Assembly: GCF_014205155.1 (NCBI RefSeq)
Contig: NZ_JACHMX010000001.1
Location: forward strand, 6,882,001-6,946,000
Length of the DNA stretch: 64,000 bases
Direction: 5' to 3'
Source of the DNA: Amycolatopsis umgeniensis
GTDB taxonomy: Bacteria > Actinomycetota > Actinomycetes > Mycobacteriales > Pseudonocardiaceae
In this document: piece after piece, positions 1 through 9,454 of the stretch
Numbering within the stretch: position 1 is the first letter of the stretch
How the letters are laid out: each line of letters starts with the position of its first letter
Notes under the pieces: generated by a model
What the model was told of the DNA's origin: nothing
Database searches by the model: none
What the model saw: only the letters and a program-made list of their open reading frames with translations
Translations under genes and position numbers: made by a program

Positions 1-531
1 CTCGAACTCCGTCTGGTCGGCCTGCCCGCCACCGAGAACCCGTTGCGGCTGAACGAACCGAGCGTGCTGGCCGTCGGCCCGCTCCTGCGCGAGCTGATCC
101 GCGCCTACACCGACCCGCCGCACGACGACGGCCCGGAACGCCGCCGGCTGCGCGCGGTCCTGCTCGATCAGCTTCGCGCCTCACCGCAGCAACCCCTGTA
201 CCTGCCGACGCCGGATGATCCGCGGCTGCGGGAGCTGTGCGAGATCCTGAGCGCCGATCCGGCAGACAGCCGGACGTTGGCCGCCCTCGGTGCCCGGGTC
301 GGGGCGAGCGATCGCACCCTGGCCCGGCTCTTCAAGGCCGACCTCGGCATGACCTTCCCGCAATGGCGCACCCAGCTGCGGCTCTACCGCGCGCTGGTCC
401 TCCTGGCCGAGAACACCCCGGTGACCGCGGTGGCGCATGCCTGCGGCTGGTCGTCCACCAGCGCGTTCATCGACGTCTTCCGCCGCGCCTTCGGGCATAC
501 GCCGGGCACGCACTTCAGCCCGGGCTCGTGA
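1..531 (+). CDS. AraC-family transcriptional regulator, C-terminal part (cut by the window edge)
   Basis: The reading frame is open from base 1, so the N-terminal sensor part lies outside the window. The visible end is a double helix-turn-helix of the AraC/XylS type: the first helix pair reads around TLAALGARVGASDRTLARLF, and the second around VAHACGWSSTSAFIDVFRRAFG followed by the usual TPGTHF ending. The family binds promoter DNA and usually responds to a small ligand through the missing N-terminal domain. It converges on the next gene and shares a stem-loop terminator with it. The target genes cannot be read from the window. Confidence 0.9.
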   Translation, partial: LELRLVGLPATENPLRLNEPSVLAVGPLLRELIRAYTDPPHDDGPERRRLRAVLLDQLRASPQQPLYLPTPDDPRLRELCEILSADPADSRTLAALGARVGASDRTLARLFKADLGMTFPQWRTQLRLYRALVLLAENTPVTAVAHACGWSSTSAFIDVFRRAFGHTPGTHFSPGS

Positions 532-572
532 GTGGCGTCTCGGGTTCTGGCGGAGCGGCATTCGCCCAAGAC

Positions 573-609
573 AAAGCGGGGCCGGTCCACAGTGGACCGG
601 CCCCGCTTT
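573..609. terminator. Bidirectional stem-loop terminator
   Basis: Two 18-base arms (573-590 and 592-609) are exact reverse complements. The stem is flanked by AAA on the left and TTT on the right, so it can serve both convergent genes. Confidence 0.85.
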
Positions 610-621
610 CGGTTCGTCTGC

Positions 622-1779
622 TTACGCCTGGCTACGGCGACGACGCACCAGCAGCACCATCAGCACACCCGCGCCGAGGAGCGAGCCGCCGATGACCAGC
701 GGCAGGGTCGCCGAGGCACCGGTGTTCGCCAGCTCGTCGCCGCCACCCGACTCGGCTCCACCGGGCGTGGTGGGGGCCGGGGTCTCGGTGGCGGGCGCGC
801 CGCCCTGCTTCCAGCTCGCGGTCGCGTTCGCGGTGACCGAGGTCTTCTCGGAGTCCGCCACGATCAGCGACTGGGCGGGGACCTTGGCGTAGTTCTCGCC
901 CACGAAGAGACGGCCGGTGTCGAGGTGGCCGCTCACCTTCAGCGAGAACGAGCCGTCGCCGTCCTTGGCGTCCTTGGGGACGTCGACGAAGACCTTGGTG
1001 CCGTCCTTGATGGCGGCGGCCTTGATCTCCTTGCCGTCGGCGTCAACGACCTTGACACCCTCGGGCAGCTTGCTGGTCAGCTCGGTGATGTCACCGGTGG
1101 TGGCCACGCTGAACGGGCCGATCTTGCTGCCGGTCGCACCGGAGGCCTTGGCCGGGCCGATGTCGAGGGTCGGCTTCGGCTGCGCGCTGATGCCGACGTT
1201 GTCCTTGCCGGTGAGGTAGTCGTAGAGGGCGAGCACGTCGGCCGACGCATCGGCGTTGCCGTCCATCAGCGGCTTCTCGCGGTCGAAGTCCTTGCCGTCG
1301 CTGAAGTGCCAGACGGCCGCCTGGGTCGCGGTGACGGCCTCACCGGTCGACAGTCCGCCCTTGAACTTGACCCCGCTCTTGCCGAGCGTGCCCTCGATGG
1401 CCTTCACGCCGACCGCCGGGTAGCCGTGGTGCAGCACCCAGTTGATCTTCGAGTTGTTCTTGTTGAACGGCGACGAGGCGTCCGGGTACTTGTTCCACGG
1501 GCGCTCGATCATGTCCTGATCGGTCCGCATGTTGACCTCGATCTGGACGCAGTACATCTTGAGCTTGCTGCCGTCGGAGAGCTTCAGCTCGAACAGCTCC
1601 GGGACGTAGTGCTTGGGGTCCCCGAAGTTGACGCTGTAGCCCCGCTCGCCGGCCTTGTCGATGACCCGGCCCCGCGCCGCGCCGTCCTCGGCGAGGGCGG
1701 TCGGAGCGGCCATCGTCATCGCGACGGCCGCGGCGGCGACCGCGATCCCGCCGCGAACCAGAACTGACCTGCCGTGCAT
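622..1779 (-). CDS. Thioester-domain surface protein with LANTG-type sortase signal
   Basis: A 385-residue secreted, wall-anchored protein. It has an N-terminal signal peptide (about 1-30, ending ALA). A thioester domain follows: Cys77 in MYCVQI and Gln153 in TATQAAVWHF are the expected pair for an internal Cys-Gln thioester, which in characterised family members binds covalently to surface targets. A beta-rich stretch and a Pro/Thr/Gly-rich linker lead to LANTG at 350-354, a hydrophobic segment and an RRRR tail, which is a sortase sorting signal with A in place of P. It appears monocistronic. The thioester itself is inferred from the motif. Confidence 0.88.
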   Translation of the reverse strand: MHGRSVLVRGGIAVAAAAVAMTMAAPTALAEDGAARGRVIDKAGERGYSVNFGDPKHYVPELFELKLSDGSKLKMYCVQIEVNMRTDQDMIERPWNKYPDASSPFNKNNSKINWVLHHGYPAVGVKAIEGTLGKSGVKFKGGLSTGEAVTATQAAVWHFSDGKDFDREKPLMDGNADASADVLALYDYLTGKDNVGISAQPKPTLDIGPAKASGATGSKIGPFSVATTGDITELTSKLPEGVKVVDADGKEIKAAAIKDGTKVFVDVPKDAKDGDGSFSLKVSGHLDTGRLFVGENYAKVPAQSLIVADSEKTSVTANATASWKQGGAPATETPAPTTPGGAESGGGDELANTGASATLPLVIGGSLLGAGVLMVLLVRRRRSQA

Positions 1780-2587
1780 GTGTCTCCCATCCGATACGGA
1801 CCACGAATGCCAGTGCCGCGTGCGACCACAGGCCCCGACCGCAACGGCTCGCCCACATGGGGGATCAGTAATCCCATCGAGCGAGAGCGGAGCATACAGA
1901 GGTCATACACTCGGCTACCCCGGGGTACGGGCGATGTCCGAATTGCCCCGAAAGAAGAGTGAACGCCGAGAGAATGATCTTGGGCGAGTAGATGACCTCG
2001 AGGGGCGGGCGCCTCGTAGTGCCAGGTCGGCGGCCAGGGGGTCGTCCGGGCATTCCGCCCGAAGATCACTCGAAATCGATAATCCGTCCCGGCATGTCCG
2101 GCGACGGATTCGGAATCGATCGCGGTAGCATTTTTTATCGATTGACATCCGGCTCGGCGCAGCCGTGGATTGCGCGCATTCGTGAGCGCGGCGTGCGGAG
2201 TTGGGGGACGGTGTCGGATGTCACAGTGCGTGGTGACGCCGCCCATCCTCCCGCGTTCAGGTGTCGGCGTCGCTTCCGTATGCCGGAATTCTTGGTTCTT
2301 TCGGGTAGATCTGCCTGCCGTGCAGGGGAAAGCTCCCGTCGGCGAGGTAAACAGAGAGGTTCGAGGATTTGTCGGAAGTTCTCGGATGAGGCGTGAGTGT
2401 GCGGCACGAGGTGGTTCCGCGTCCGGGTACTGTGTGCACAACAAAATAGGCCCGTGCGGGGGAATCACGAGCATGCGATCTTCGGCGATCAATTCACGAT
2501 TGCGCTGGAAATGTCATTGTTTCATCGGTCGTGAAGAATTGCGGCGACACGATTCGGGCTCGAATTGCCACCGGTCGGAGTACCCCC
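1780..2587. other. 808-base intergenic region between divergent genes
   Basis: This separates the thioester-domain gene from the NB-ARC/TPR gene and must hold both promoters. Short open frames on both strands have no ribosome site or protein-like composition. A TTGACA lies at about 2142, but I see no convincing -10 at the right distance. Composition becomes more AT-rich near 2400-2570. Confidence 0.5.
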
Positions 2588-4678
2588 ATGGGAGATGATC
2601 TCGGCACGGCGGCCGCCGAGAGACCGTCCCCCGGTGCCCCGATCCCCCGGCAGTTGCCCCCGACCCCCGCGCATTTCACCAGCAGGACCGCCGAACTCGC
2701 GGCGCTCGACTCGGCCGCCGACGGCGAAGACGACGACTCGGTCGATCAGCTGCCCGCGGTGACCGTGGTGGTCGGCCCCGGGGGAGTCGGCAAGACCGCG
2801 CTCGCCGTCACCTGGGCCGTCCGGAACGCCGGACGTTTCCCGGAGGGGCAGCTGTACGCGGATCTGCGCGGGTTCTCCCCGGAGACAGCCGTCCCGCCCG
2901 AGGACGCCCTCGGAGCGTTCCTGCGGGCCCTTGGCGTCCCTCCCGAGCGGGTGCCGGTCGAGCTGGCCGAGCAGGCGGCGCTGTTCCGGACCACCACGGC
3001 GGGGATGCGCCTGTTGCTGGTGGTGGACAACGCGATCTCGGCCGCCCAGGTCAGGCCGTTGATCCCGGCGTCGTCGGGCTGCGTCGTGGTGGTCACCAGC
3101 AGATTGAGGCTGGACGGCCTGCACGCGGAGGGCGCGAGGTTCGTCGACATGGCGCCCCTGCCCCAGGAACACGCGGTCGAGCTGCTGATGCGATCGGTGG
3201 GGGAGTCGAGGGTGGCCGACGAGCTGCCCGACGTCACGACCTTGGCCGCTTTGTGCGGGCGGCTGCCGATCGCGCTCCGGGTGGCCGGCGCGAGATTGGC
3301 GTCGCGGCCGAAGTGGCCGGTGGCCAGGATGGTGGCAGAGCTCCGGGACGAACGAGTGCGGTTGACGAGGCTGTCACCGGTGGGCGAGGCGTCGTTGACG
3401 GCCACTTTCGATTCGTCGTATTCGGCGCTGCCACCCCACGCCGCCCGGCTCTACCGGCTCCTGAGCGAGCACCCGGGACTGACGGTCGAAGTGGGAGCGG
3501 CCGCCGCCGCGGTCCGGGTTTCCGACGACGAGGCCGCGAACGGGCTCCAGGTGCTGGCGGACGCCAGCCTCCTCGAGGAGATCGGCGAGGACGGCTACCG
3601 CTTCCACGATCTGGTGCGGCTGCACGCGCGGGCGCTGCCCGACGACGAACGGTTCGAAGTCGTCCCCAGGATCGCGGACTGGTATCTGCACCGGATGACC
3701 CGGGCGAACCTGGTGGTGATCCCGATGCGCTGGCGGGTGAGCACTGTCCGCGCCAGGTATGAGGACTCACCGCCGTTGTTCACCACGGGCGCCGAGGCCC
3801 TTCGCTGGCTGGACGACCGGCTGCAGGACATCGTCAAGGTGCTGGAAGAGACGTTCGCACTGCGGCACGACGACCTGACCTGGCAACTGTGCGAAGCGCT
3901 CTGGGAACTGTTTCTCCATCGCAAGCACTATCAGTGGTGGCTCCGGACGCACGAGACAGGTATCGCCGCGGCACGCCGGTGCGGCGAAGCGGTGGCCGAA
4001 GCGCGGCTGCGCTGTCAACTGGCTCGCGCCTACCTCGATCTGGGCCGGTTCGAAGCCGCGGAAAGCGAATGCCTGCAAGCGGCTGAGCTGGCCAGAGGGG
4101 CCGGAAGCCGGCACAACGAGTCCGTGGCACTGGACCAGCTCGGCATGGCGGCCCAAGGACGCGGCGACTTCGACCGGGCGGTCGAGTTCTTCGGCGAAAG
4201 CCTGGTGATCGAAGGGGAACTCGGGATCGATCGCGGCGTCGCCCTGCGGCATCGCCGGATCGGCGAGGCCTTGCTGCAGGCAGGCCGGACCACCGACGCC
4301 GCCCGGCACTTGAATCTCGCGCGAGAGATGTTCGAGGAGATGGGCGACGCGAAGGCCGGGGCCCGGGTCGCCGTCGTGCTGGCCCGGATCGACACGCTGG
4401 CAGGCGAGGTCACCGCGGCGAAGCGAAGACTGGAGCACGCCGCCGCGGTGTTCGCCGAGTCAGGTTCGGCCGGGTACCAGGCCGATGTGCTGATCGTCTT
4501 CGCCGAGGTCGCCGAGCGTGAAGGTGACCTCGACGCGGCCCGCGGTCAGCTGGCCGAGGCACTGGAACTGCTGCGGACGGTCGGAGGAGCGCAGCTGGAA
4601 CTGGTCCGATCCCGGCTGCTCGCCTTGGACGCCGATCGCGATCGTGCCGAGCAGCCGGAGCCTTCGGCGGGTGAGTAG
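2588..4678 (+). CDS. NB-ARC and TPR regulator-like protein, lacking a DNA-binding domain
   Basis: About 696 residues. After a short Pro-rich lead comes an NB-ARC/STAND ATPase: P-loop GPGGVGKTAL near residues 63-72 and a Walker B-like LLLVVDNA near 143. A winged-helix region follows, then TPR-like helical repeats over roughly the last 250 residues. The organisation matches the C-terminal two thirds of AfsR-type SARP regulators, but the N-terminal OmpR-like and BTAD domains are absent. The ATG at 2588 is chosen because CGGAG precedes it at good spacing. An in-frame start at 2531 would add 19 unlikely residues. It faces the full SARP gene at 6431 across two opposed genes, so the two may act in one circuit. 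That link is inferred. Confidence 0.85.
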   Translation: MGDDLGTAAAERPSPGAPIPRQLPPTPAHFTSRTAELAALDSAADGEDDDSVDQLPAVTVVVGPGGVGKTALAVTWAVRNAGRFPEGQLYADLRGFSPETAVPPEDALGAFLRALGVPPERVPVELAEQAALFRTTTAGMRLLLVVDNAISAAQVRPLIPASSGCVVVVTSRLRLDGLHAEGARFVDMAPLPQEHAVELLMRSVGESRVADELPDVTTLAALCGRLPIALRVAGARLASRPKWPVARMVAELRDERVRLTRLSPVGEASLTATFDSSYSALPPHAARLYRLLSEHPGLTVEVGAAAAAVRVSDDEAANGLQVLADASLLEEIGEDGYRFHDLVRLHARALPDDERFEVVPRIADWYLHRMTRANLVVIPMRWRVSTVRARYEDSPPLFTTGAEALRWLDDRLQDIVKVLEETFALRHDDLTWQLCEALWELFLHRKHYQWWLRTHETGIAAARRCGEAVAEARLRCQLARAYLDLGRFEAAESECLQAAELARGAGSRHNESVALDQLGMAAQGRGDFDRAVEFFGESLVIEGELGIDRGVALRHRRIGEALLQAGRTTDAARHLNLAREMFEEMGDAKAGARVAVVLARIDTLAGEVTAAKRRLEHAAAVFAESGSAGYQADVLIVFAEVAEREGDLDAARGQLAEALELLRTVGGAQLELVRSRLLALDADRDRAEQPEPSAGE

Positions 4679-5005
4679 CCAAAGGTAGGCGCCCGCGCCC
4701 GCCGGTCCGGCGGATCCGCACCGGACGAGGGCCACGTCTCCCGAGCGGTCGCCGACCAGGCAGCGCCCGCCGGAACACGCGACGGCGACGACCGTGAGAC
4801 CGGGCAACCGGTCCAGGTCGCTCGCGATCAAGGCTCGGGCGTCCGCGAGCCGGCACGGTCCGGAATGGACCAGCACGTCGGCGAGGGACGCGCGGATGCC
4901 GTCGCCTGCCGTGGACAGAAGGAACGAGCTCCCTTCGATGTCGAAGCGATGGCTCCCGGTGTGAGGCGGACAAAGGACACGCAGACGTGCTCCCGAGATC
5001 AGCAC
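4460..5005 (-). CDS. Small protein of unknown function, coupled to the upstream glycosyltransferase-like gene
   Basis: Starts at a GTG overlapping the stop of the upstream gene (bases 4999-5005, sequence GTGCTGA), a classic translational coupling junction. The first 110 or so residues look like a real protein (start VLISGARLRVLCPPHTG, then a mixed alpha/beta pattern). The last 70 codons run antisense to the 3' end of the NB-ARC gene and look less protein-like, so the true C-terminus is unusual. I do not recognise a family. A frameshift or recent loss of the original stop could explain the 219-base convergent overlap. Confidence 0.55.
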   Translation of the reverse strand: MLISGARLRVLCPPHTGSHRFDIEGSSFLLSTAGDGIRASLADVLVHSGPCRLADARALIASDLDRLPGLTVVAVACSGGRCLVGDRSGDVALVRCGSAGPAGAGAYLWLLTRRRLRLLGTIAIGVQGEQPGSDQFQLRSSDRPQQFQCLGQLTAGRVEVTFTLGDLGEDDQHIGLVPGRT

Positions 5006-6207
5006 GGCAGCACCTCCGCCATCGGCACCGGGGACACCGGAACAGCCCGCGCGGGTTCGGTCAAACCGAGTAGCCGGTACATCTCGGTGCGCAAGATCGC
5101 CCCCGCCCTGCCTTGCCGGGAAGAAAGCAACGCGCGGACCCGGTCGGCCGGCACCGCGGACTCCGCATCGCTCAGCTGAGGCACGAGAGGACGGCCGGGA
5201 TCCCATTTCGGCGCGTGCTCGGCGATGACCGCGCTGGGGGTGCCGGGCAGCAACGGCTGGGTGCCGTCCACGGCCAGGAGCACCGGTTTGCCGATGCCCG
5301 ACGCGTAACCGGTCACGGAGCCGTAGTCGCCGATGACGTGATCAGCGGCGATCAAGGCGGCCCGCCAGCTTCCTTCCGGGCGCAGGAGGGTGAGCCCGGA
5401 CCGCAGACCGTCGGCCAGCCACGCGCGAACCTGCCAAACACCGTGGTGCGACCAGATCTGGGGGTGCAGGACGCCGAGTACCCGGAACCGCCCGGGCGGG
5501 AGCTCGCGGATGACCCGGTCGAACAGGTCGTGGTGACGCCCGAAGGCCGAGCGGTCGGACCACGTCGAGGTGACCACCACCAGGCGCCGGTCGTCGGAGA
5601 CGCCGAGACCCCGCCGGTAGTGGTCGCGAAAGGGGAGGCTGGCCGTGAGCCGGTCCAGGGCGATGTCACCCGCGACGACGGCGGCGGGGACGGCGCGGGG
5701 GCAGGTTTCGGCGAGGACGTCCCTCTCGCGGTCGTGGACGAGCACGATCGAGTCGGCGCGCACCCGCCCTTCCCGCATCAGCTGACCCGCTTCGAGCCCG
5801 ATCTGGGGACGCCAGCCGTCGCCGGCGCCAGGGGGGCGCCACGGGCGGTACTGGCCGAACCCGCCGCCGTGCGGGATCAGGAGCACCGGCCCGGTGACTT
5901 CGTCGATGCCACGCTGACTGGCGGCGAGAACGAGGTCGTATTCGCCGCGCCGGGCCTGGGCCCAGGGCAGGACGATTCCGCCCTGTGCCGCCACGAAATC
6001 GTGCGTGGCACGCCAGGACTCCCATTCCGGCGAGGTGAAGATGACCTGGAGGCGCGAGTCGGCCTCCAGCAGGGGCAGCAGATCGAGCAGCCGGTTTCCG
6101 GCGACGATGTGCGGGATCATCACCAGCACGGATTTGACGCCCGTGCGTGTCGCCAAATGCCGGTCCGGACTTCCCACCGGACTACGGACCCACGTCAACT
6201 CGGTCAT
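4999..6207 (-). CDS. Glycosyltransferase-like protein, resembling CDP-glycerol glycerophosphotransferases
   Basis: 402 residues with a two-lobed Rossmann-type pattern: an N-terminal lobe beginning VKSVLVMIPHIVAGNRL, a middle IPHGGGFGQYRP loop, and a C-terminal lobe with VVVTSTWSDRSAFG, LHPQIW and AADHVIGDYGSVTGYA. The HPQ and DYGSV segments resemble the CDP-glycerol:poly(glycerophosphate) transferase family, which builds teichoic-acid-like polymers at the membrane. No membrane segment is visible. GGGGAAG lies just upstream of the ATG. It is divergent from the SARP gene at 6431. The substrate is unknown. Confidence 0.65.
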   Translation of the reverse strand: MTELTWVRSPVGSPDRHLATRTGVKSVLVMIPHIVAGNRLLDLLPLLEADSRLQVIFTSPEWESWRATHDFVAAQGGIVLPWAQARRGEYDLVLAASQRGIDEVTGPVLLIPHGGGFGQYRPWRPPGAGDGWRPQIGLEAGQLMREGRVRADSIVLVHDRERDVLAETCPRAVPAAVVAGDIALDRLTASLPFRDHYRRGLGVSDDRRLVVVTSTWSDRSAFGRHHDLFDRVIRELPPGRFRVLGVLHPQIWSHHGVWQVRAWLADGLRSGLTLLRPEGSWRAALIAADHVIGDYGSVTGYASGIGKPVLLAVDGTQPLLPGTPSAVIAEHAPKWDPGRPLVPQLSDAESAVPADRVRALLSSRQGRAGAILRTEMYRLLGLTEPARAVPVSPVPMAEVLPC

Positions 6208-6293
6208 GACTCTTCCCCTCGCTCGATCTCCGGTATCCGTAGTCAGCGTGGGAGTGCACGTGAAGAAATCGGCTTCACGCCGTGGTCAGTTCC

Positions 6294-6332
6294 TTGACAA
6301 TCGATCAACGGTGATCGCCGAAGTTTGACAAT
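6294..6332. promoter_or_regulatory. Two direct repeats TTGACAAT, 31 bases apart
   Basis: TTGACAAT occurs at 6294-6301 and again at 6325-6332, in the divergent region between the glycosyltransferase-like gene and the SARP gene. Spacing of about three helical turns puts both on one face. SARP proteins are known to bind direct repeats near promoters, so this could be an operator, but either copy could also be a -35 element. Confidence 0.4.
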
Positions 6333-6430
6333 AATGGTGATGACCTGGCCTTATGTGCCGCCGGGTGGAAAAATGATCCGGCGGGACAGGGGTGGCGAAC
6401 CGGGGTTCGCCATGGGGAAGGGGCGCACTC

Positions 6431-9400
6431 GTGGAAATCGCATTCGGAATTCTCGGGCAAACGGCCATGCTTCTGCACGGGAATGTGGACGTGAACTGGG
6501 CAGGCCCGCGGCCGAGACAGGTGCTGACCGCGTTGCTGACCGCGCCGAACCGGCGGATGCCGTTGGACGTCGTCGTGGACTGGGTGTGGGAAGAGCACGA
6601 AGGGGCGCCCTTGGACGCCCGCTCGACACTGCATCAGAACGCGGCGAAGTTACGGCAGGCGTTCCACGAAAAATCCTTGCCCGCGCAGGTGAGTGTCGGT
6701 AAAGGAGGCTGTCTTCTCGAGGTCGACCCGGGACTGATCGATCACGTCCGGTTCCAGGCCACGATGGACAGGGCCCGTCGATTCCGCGAACTCGGGCAGC
6801 ACGACCGCGCGTTGATCGAAGCGCTGTCCGCCGTGCGATTGTCGCGGGACGACGCCTTGGCCGATCTGCGGACCGAACGCGCCGACGGATGGCGTACCCG
6901 ATGGGTCCGCAGCGAGTGGATTCCGGCGAATGCGTTCGTCGTCGCGGAACAAATGGCGACCGGACAGGCCGATGCCGCGGTACGGAAACTGACGGAACTC
7001 GAACAGGCGCATCCGATGGAGTTGAGCTTCGCGAAATTGAGAATTCGCGCGCTGGCCGAGGCCGATCAACCCGCCGAAGCCGCCGACTTCTTCCGGGCGG
7101 CTCACGCCCGTTACCGGGAAGCGGGGGAGACAAGGGCGGCACAAGAACTGCGAACCGTCAACGAGGAAGTGCTCATCCGGCCGGATCGGGCGATTCCGCG
7201 GCGAAGCCGGGTCATTCCCGATTCTTCCGAGCCGCCGGACCAGGTGATCCGGCATTTGCCGCCGGACATCGACGACATCGCGGGAAGGGCCGAGTTGATC
7301 GCCCTGCTCGACGCCTGCACGACCGATTCGGCGGGTGCGCCGCGGCGCGGCGTCGTGGTGGTGAACGGTGGGCCCGGAGTCGGGAAGACGACCTTGGTGG
7401 CCAAATGGGCCCATCGCGCCGAACGACGTCACCGGCACGGTGCGGTCATGCTGGATCTTCGCGGTGACAGCCAGGCCGCGCGGGCCGACGCGGGAGAGAT
7501 CGTCGACACTTTGTTGTCGTTGCTCGACTTTCCGGTCGATCAGGTGGTCAACCCCATCGCGCGCGCGGCCAAACTGACCACACTGCTCGCCCGGCGTTCG
7601 ATGCTCGTGATCCTCGACAACGTGCGCAGTACCGATCAGGTCGCCCCGTTGCTGGGTGTCCTGTCGTCGTGCACGGTGCTGATCGTTTCGCGGTGGCGTC
7701 TGAAGTCCTTGTCGGCGAAGCTGACCCCGCCGGTGATCACGGTCGCTCCTCTCGAGGACGGCTATTCCTCGTCCCTGCTGGCCCGGCGAATCGGCCCCCG
7801 CGCGCGAGACGATGCGGAGGGCGTCGAAGAGCTGGTGCGGTTGTGCGGAGGCAACCCGCTGGCACTGACCCTGGTGGCCGAACGCGCGGTCTCGCGCGCG
7901 GGCACCAGGATGCGGACCTTGGCGAGCCAGTTGCGCGCGGCCGAAATGCTGCTGGACCTCGGTGACGAGGGCGACTGGCCGGGGACGAGCCTGCGGTCCG
8001 CCTTCACCCTGTCCTATCAAGCGCTTCGACCCGCCGAACAGCGGGTGTTCGCACTGATCGGCCTGCACCCGAGCGCCGAATTGACCGGCGACGCGATCGC
8101 CGCGGCGGACGGTCGTCCGGTGCCGGAAGTACGGCGTTCGCTCGATGTGCTGGTCGCCGCTCATCTGATCGAGCACCCCGCCGACCTCGACCGCTATCGC
8201 GTGCACGATCTTCTGCACCTCTACGCCGCGTCTCTGGCAGCTCGACTGTCCGATGTGGACCTCGCGCGGCGGAAGATGTTCGAGTACTCGCTGCGGATGG
8301 TCGTCGACGCGTACCGGCTGCAGTTCCCGCACAAGAACCTGCTGAACCTGCCTCCGATGGTGCCGGCGGCGCCGACGCCGGGATTCCGCACCGTCGCCGA
8401 AGCGCGGCAATGGGTACTGCGGGAAAGGAGCTCACTGATGGCGATCATCGCGGCGTCGGAGGGCGTCCTGAACGGTATCTCGTGCGCTCTCCCCACGATG
8501 ACAACGGAATTCTTCATGCTGCAAGGACGTTTCCCCGACGCGGTCGAGGGGTTGACCATCGCCGTCCGCGCGGCGGCGGCACAGGGCGACGTGGACTCGT
8601 TGGCTTCGTGCCTGAACGATCTGGCGGTCGTGCACATGCTGATCGGTGCCGACGACGCGGCCGAGGAGTGTCTGCTGCGCGCACTCGAACTGGCCGACGC
8701 CCACGGGATGGCGGTCGGCGGCGCGACGGTCCGGTTGAATCTCGCCCGCGTGCATCTTCATGCCGGTCGCGCGGCCGAAGCGGTCGAGAGGTACCGGAAG
8801 GTGCTCCCGTCCGTTCGTGAACTGGGCGAGCCGATGTTGTGCGCCGTCGCGGAACGCCGGTTCGCCGACGCGCTGGTCGAGATGGGCGGCCACGACGAAG
8901 AGGCGCTCGGTCTGTATCGGGAGGCTCTGCGGCGCGGACGCGAGGCTTGCGACGCCACCGAACTCATGCTGACGCACATCGCACTCGGGACGCTGCTGGT
9001 CCAGCTCGGCAGGCTTGCCGAAGCGTCCGCGGAATGCGATGCGGCGACGGCTTTGGCCGGGGCTGGCCCGCTCCCGGCGGTGATGAAACTCAAGACCCTT
9101 CTCGCTCGGTTGCGGCACGCCGAAGGCGACGATCGGGCGGCGTTACGGCACGCGCATCGGGCGGTCGATCTGGCGAACCGGTCGCAGCACGCGACCGGGC
9201 AAGCGCGTGCTTTGTCCGTTTTGGCCCTGATTGTCTGCGATCACGGCAACCCCGACGACGCGCGGAAGCTGTGGCGGGAGGCCGCGGAGCTGTTCCGCGG
9301 CCGGGCGCGGACAGCGAAGGCCGAAGCGATCGAGACGCGGCTGGCCGAACTGGACGCGCGTGGGTCGCTCATCCCGGCGGCACGTGAAGGCGAGGGGGAC

Positions 9401-9454
9401 ACCGTGGCGATGCCCTCGCCGCATCTCCGGATCCTTCGCGCGAACCGCGTTTGA
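6431..9454 (+). CDS. SARP-family transcriptional regulator (AfsR-like: winged helix, BTAD, NB-ARC, TPR)
   Basis: About 1007 residues. Residues 1-95 form an OmpR-type winged helix (GPRPRQVLTALLTAPN...VVDWVW...), and 100-245 an alpha-helical BTAD. NB-ARC follows with P-loop GGPGVGKTTL near 313-322 and LVILDNV near 393. From about 700 there are TPR repeats. The family activates antibiotic and other secondary-metabolite promoters. The GTG at 6431 is preferred over the ATG at 6392 because GGGGAAGGGG precedes it and the protein then begins VEIAFGILG, typical for the family. The next thing downstream is a micro-ORF with a strong ribosome site. Confidence 0.9.
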   Translation: MEIAFGILGQTAMLLHGNVDVNWAGPRPRQVLTALLTAPNRRMPLDVVVDWVWEEHEGAPLDARSTLHQNAAKLRQAFHEKSLPAQVSVGKGGCLLEVDPGLIDHVRFQATMDRARRFRELGQHDRALIEALSAVRLSRDDALADLRTERADGWRTRWVRSEWIPANAFVVAEQMATGQADAAVRKLTELEQAHPMELSFAKLRIRALAEADQPAEAADFFRAAHARYREAGETRAAQELRTVNEEVLIRPDRAIPRRSRVIPDSSEPPDQVIRHLPPDIDDIAGRAELIALLDACTTDSAGAPRRGVVVVNGGPGVGKTTLVAKWAHRAERRHRHGAVMLDLRGDSQAARADAGEIVDTLLSLLDFPVDQVVNPIARAAKLTTLLARRSMLVILDNVRSTDQVAPLLGVLSSCTVLIVSRWRLKSLSAKLTPPVITVAPLEDGYSSSLLARRIGPRARDDAEGVEELVRLCGGNPLALTLVAERAVSRAGTRMRTLASQLRAAEMLLDLGDEGDWPGTSLRSAFTLSYQALRPAEQRVFALIGLHPSAELTGDAIAAADGRPVPEVRRSLDVLVAAHLIEHPADLDRYRVHDLLHLYAASLAARLSDVDLARRKMFEYSLRMVVDAYRLQFPHKNLLNLPPMVPAAPTPGFRTVAEARQWVLRERSSLMAIIAASEGVLNGISCALPTMTTEFFMLQGRFPDAVEGLTIAVRAAAAQGDVDSLASCLNDLAVVHMLIGADDAAEECLLRALELADAHGMAVGGATVRLNLARVHLHAGRAAEAVERYRKVLPSVRELGEPMLCAVAERRFADALVEMGGHDEEALGLYREALRRGREACDATELMLTHIALGTLLVQLGRLAEASAECDAATALAGAGPLPAVMKLKTLLARLRHAEGDDRAALRHAHRAVDLANRSQHATGQARALSVLALIVCDHGNPDDARKLWREAAELFRGRARTAKAEAIETRLAELDARGSLIPAAREGEGDTVAMPSPHLRILRANRV

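Noticed and set aside
532..1767. 411-codon plus-strand ORF
   Set aside because: It is exactly antisense to the thioester-domain gene, rich in Arg/Gly/Leu, and lies over the terminator. Shadow frame.
6650..8410. 586-codon minus-strand ORF inside the SARP gene
   Set aside because: Antisense reading of the SARP gene; Arg/Gln/His-rich with no recognisable fold.
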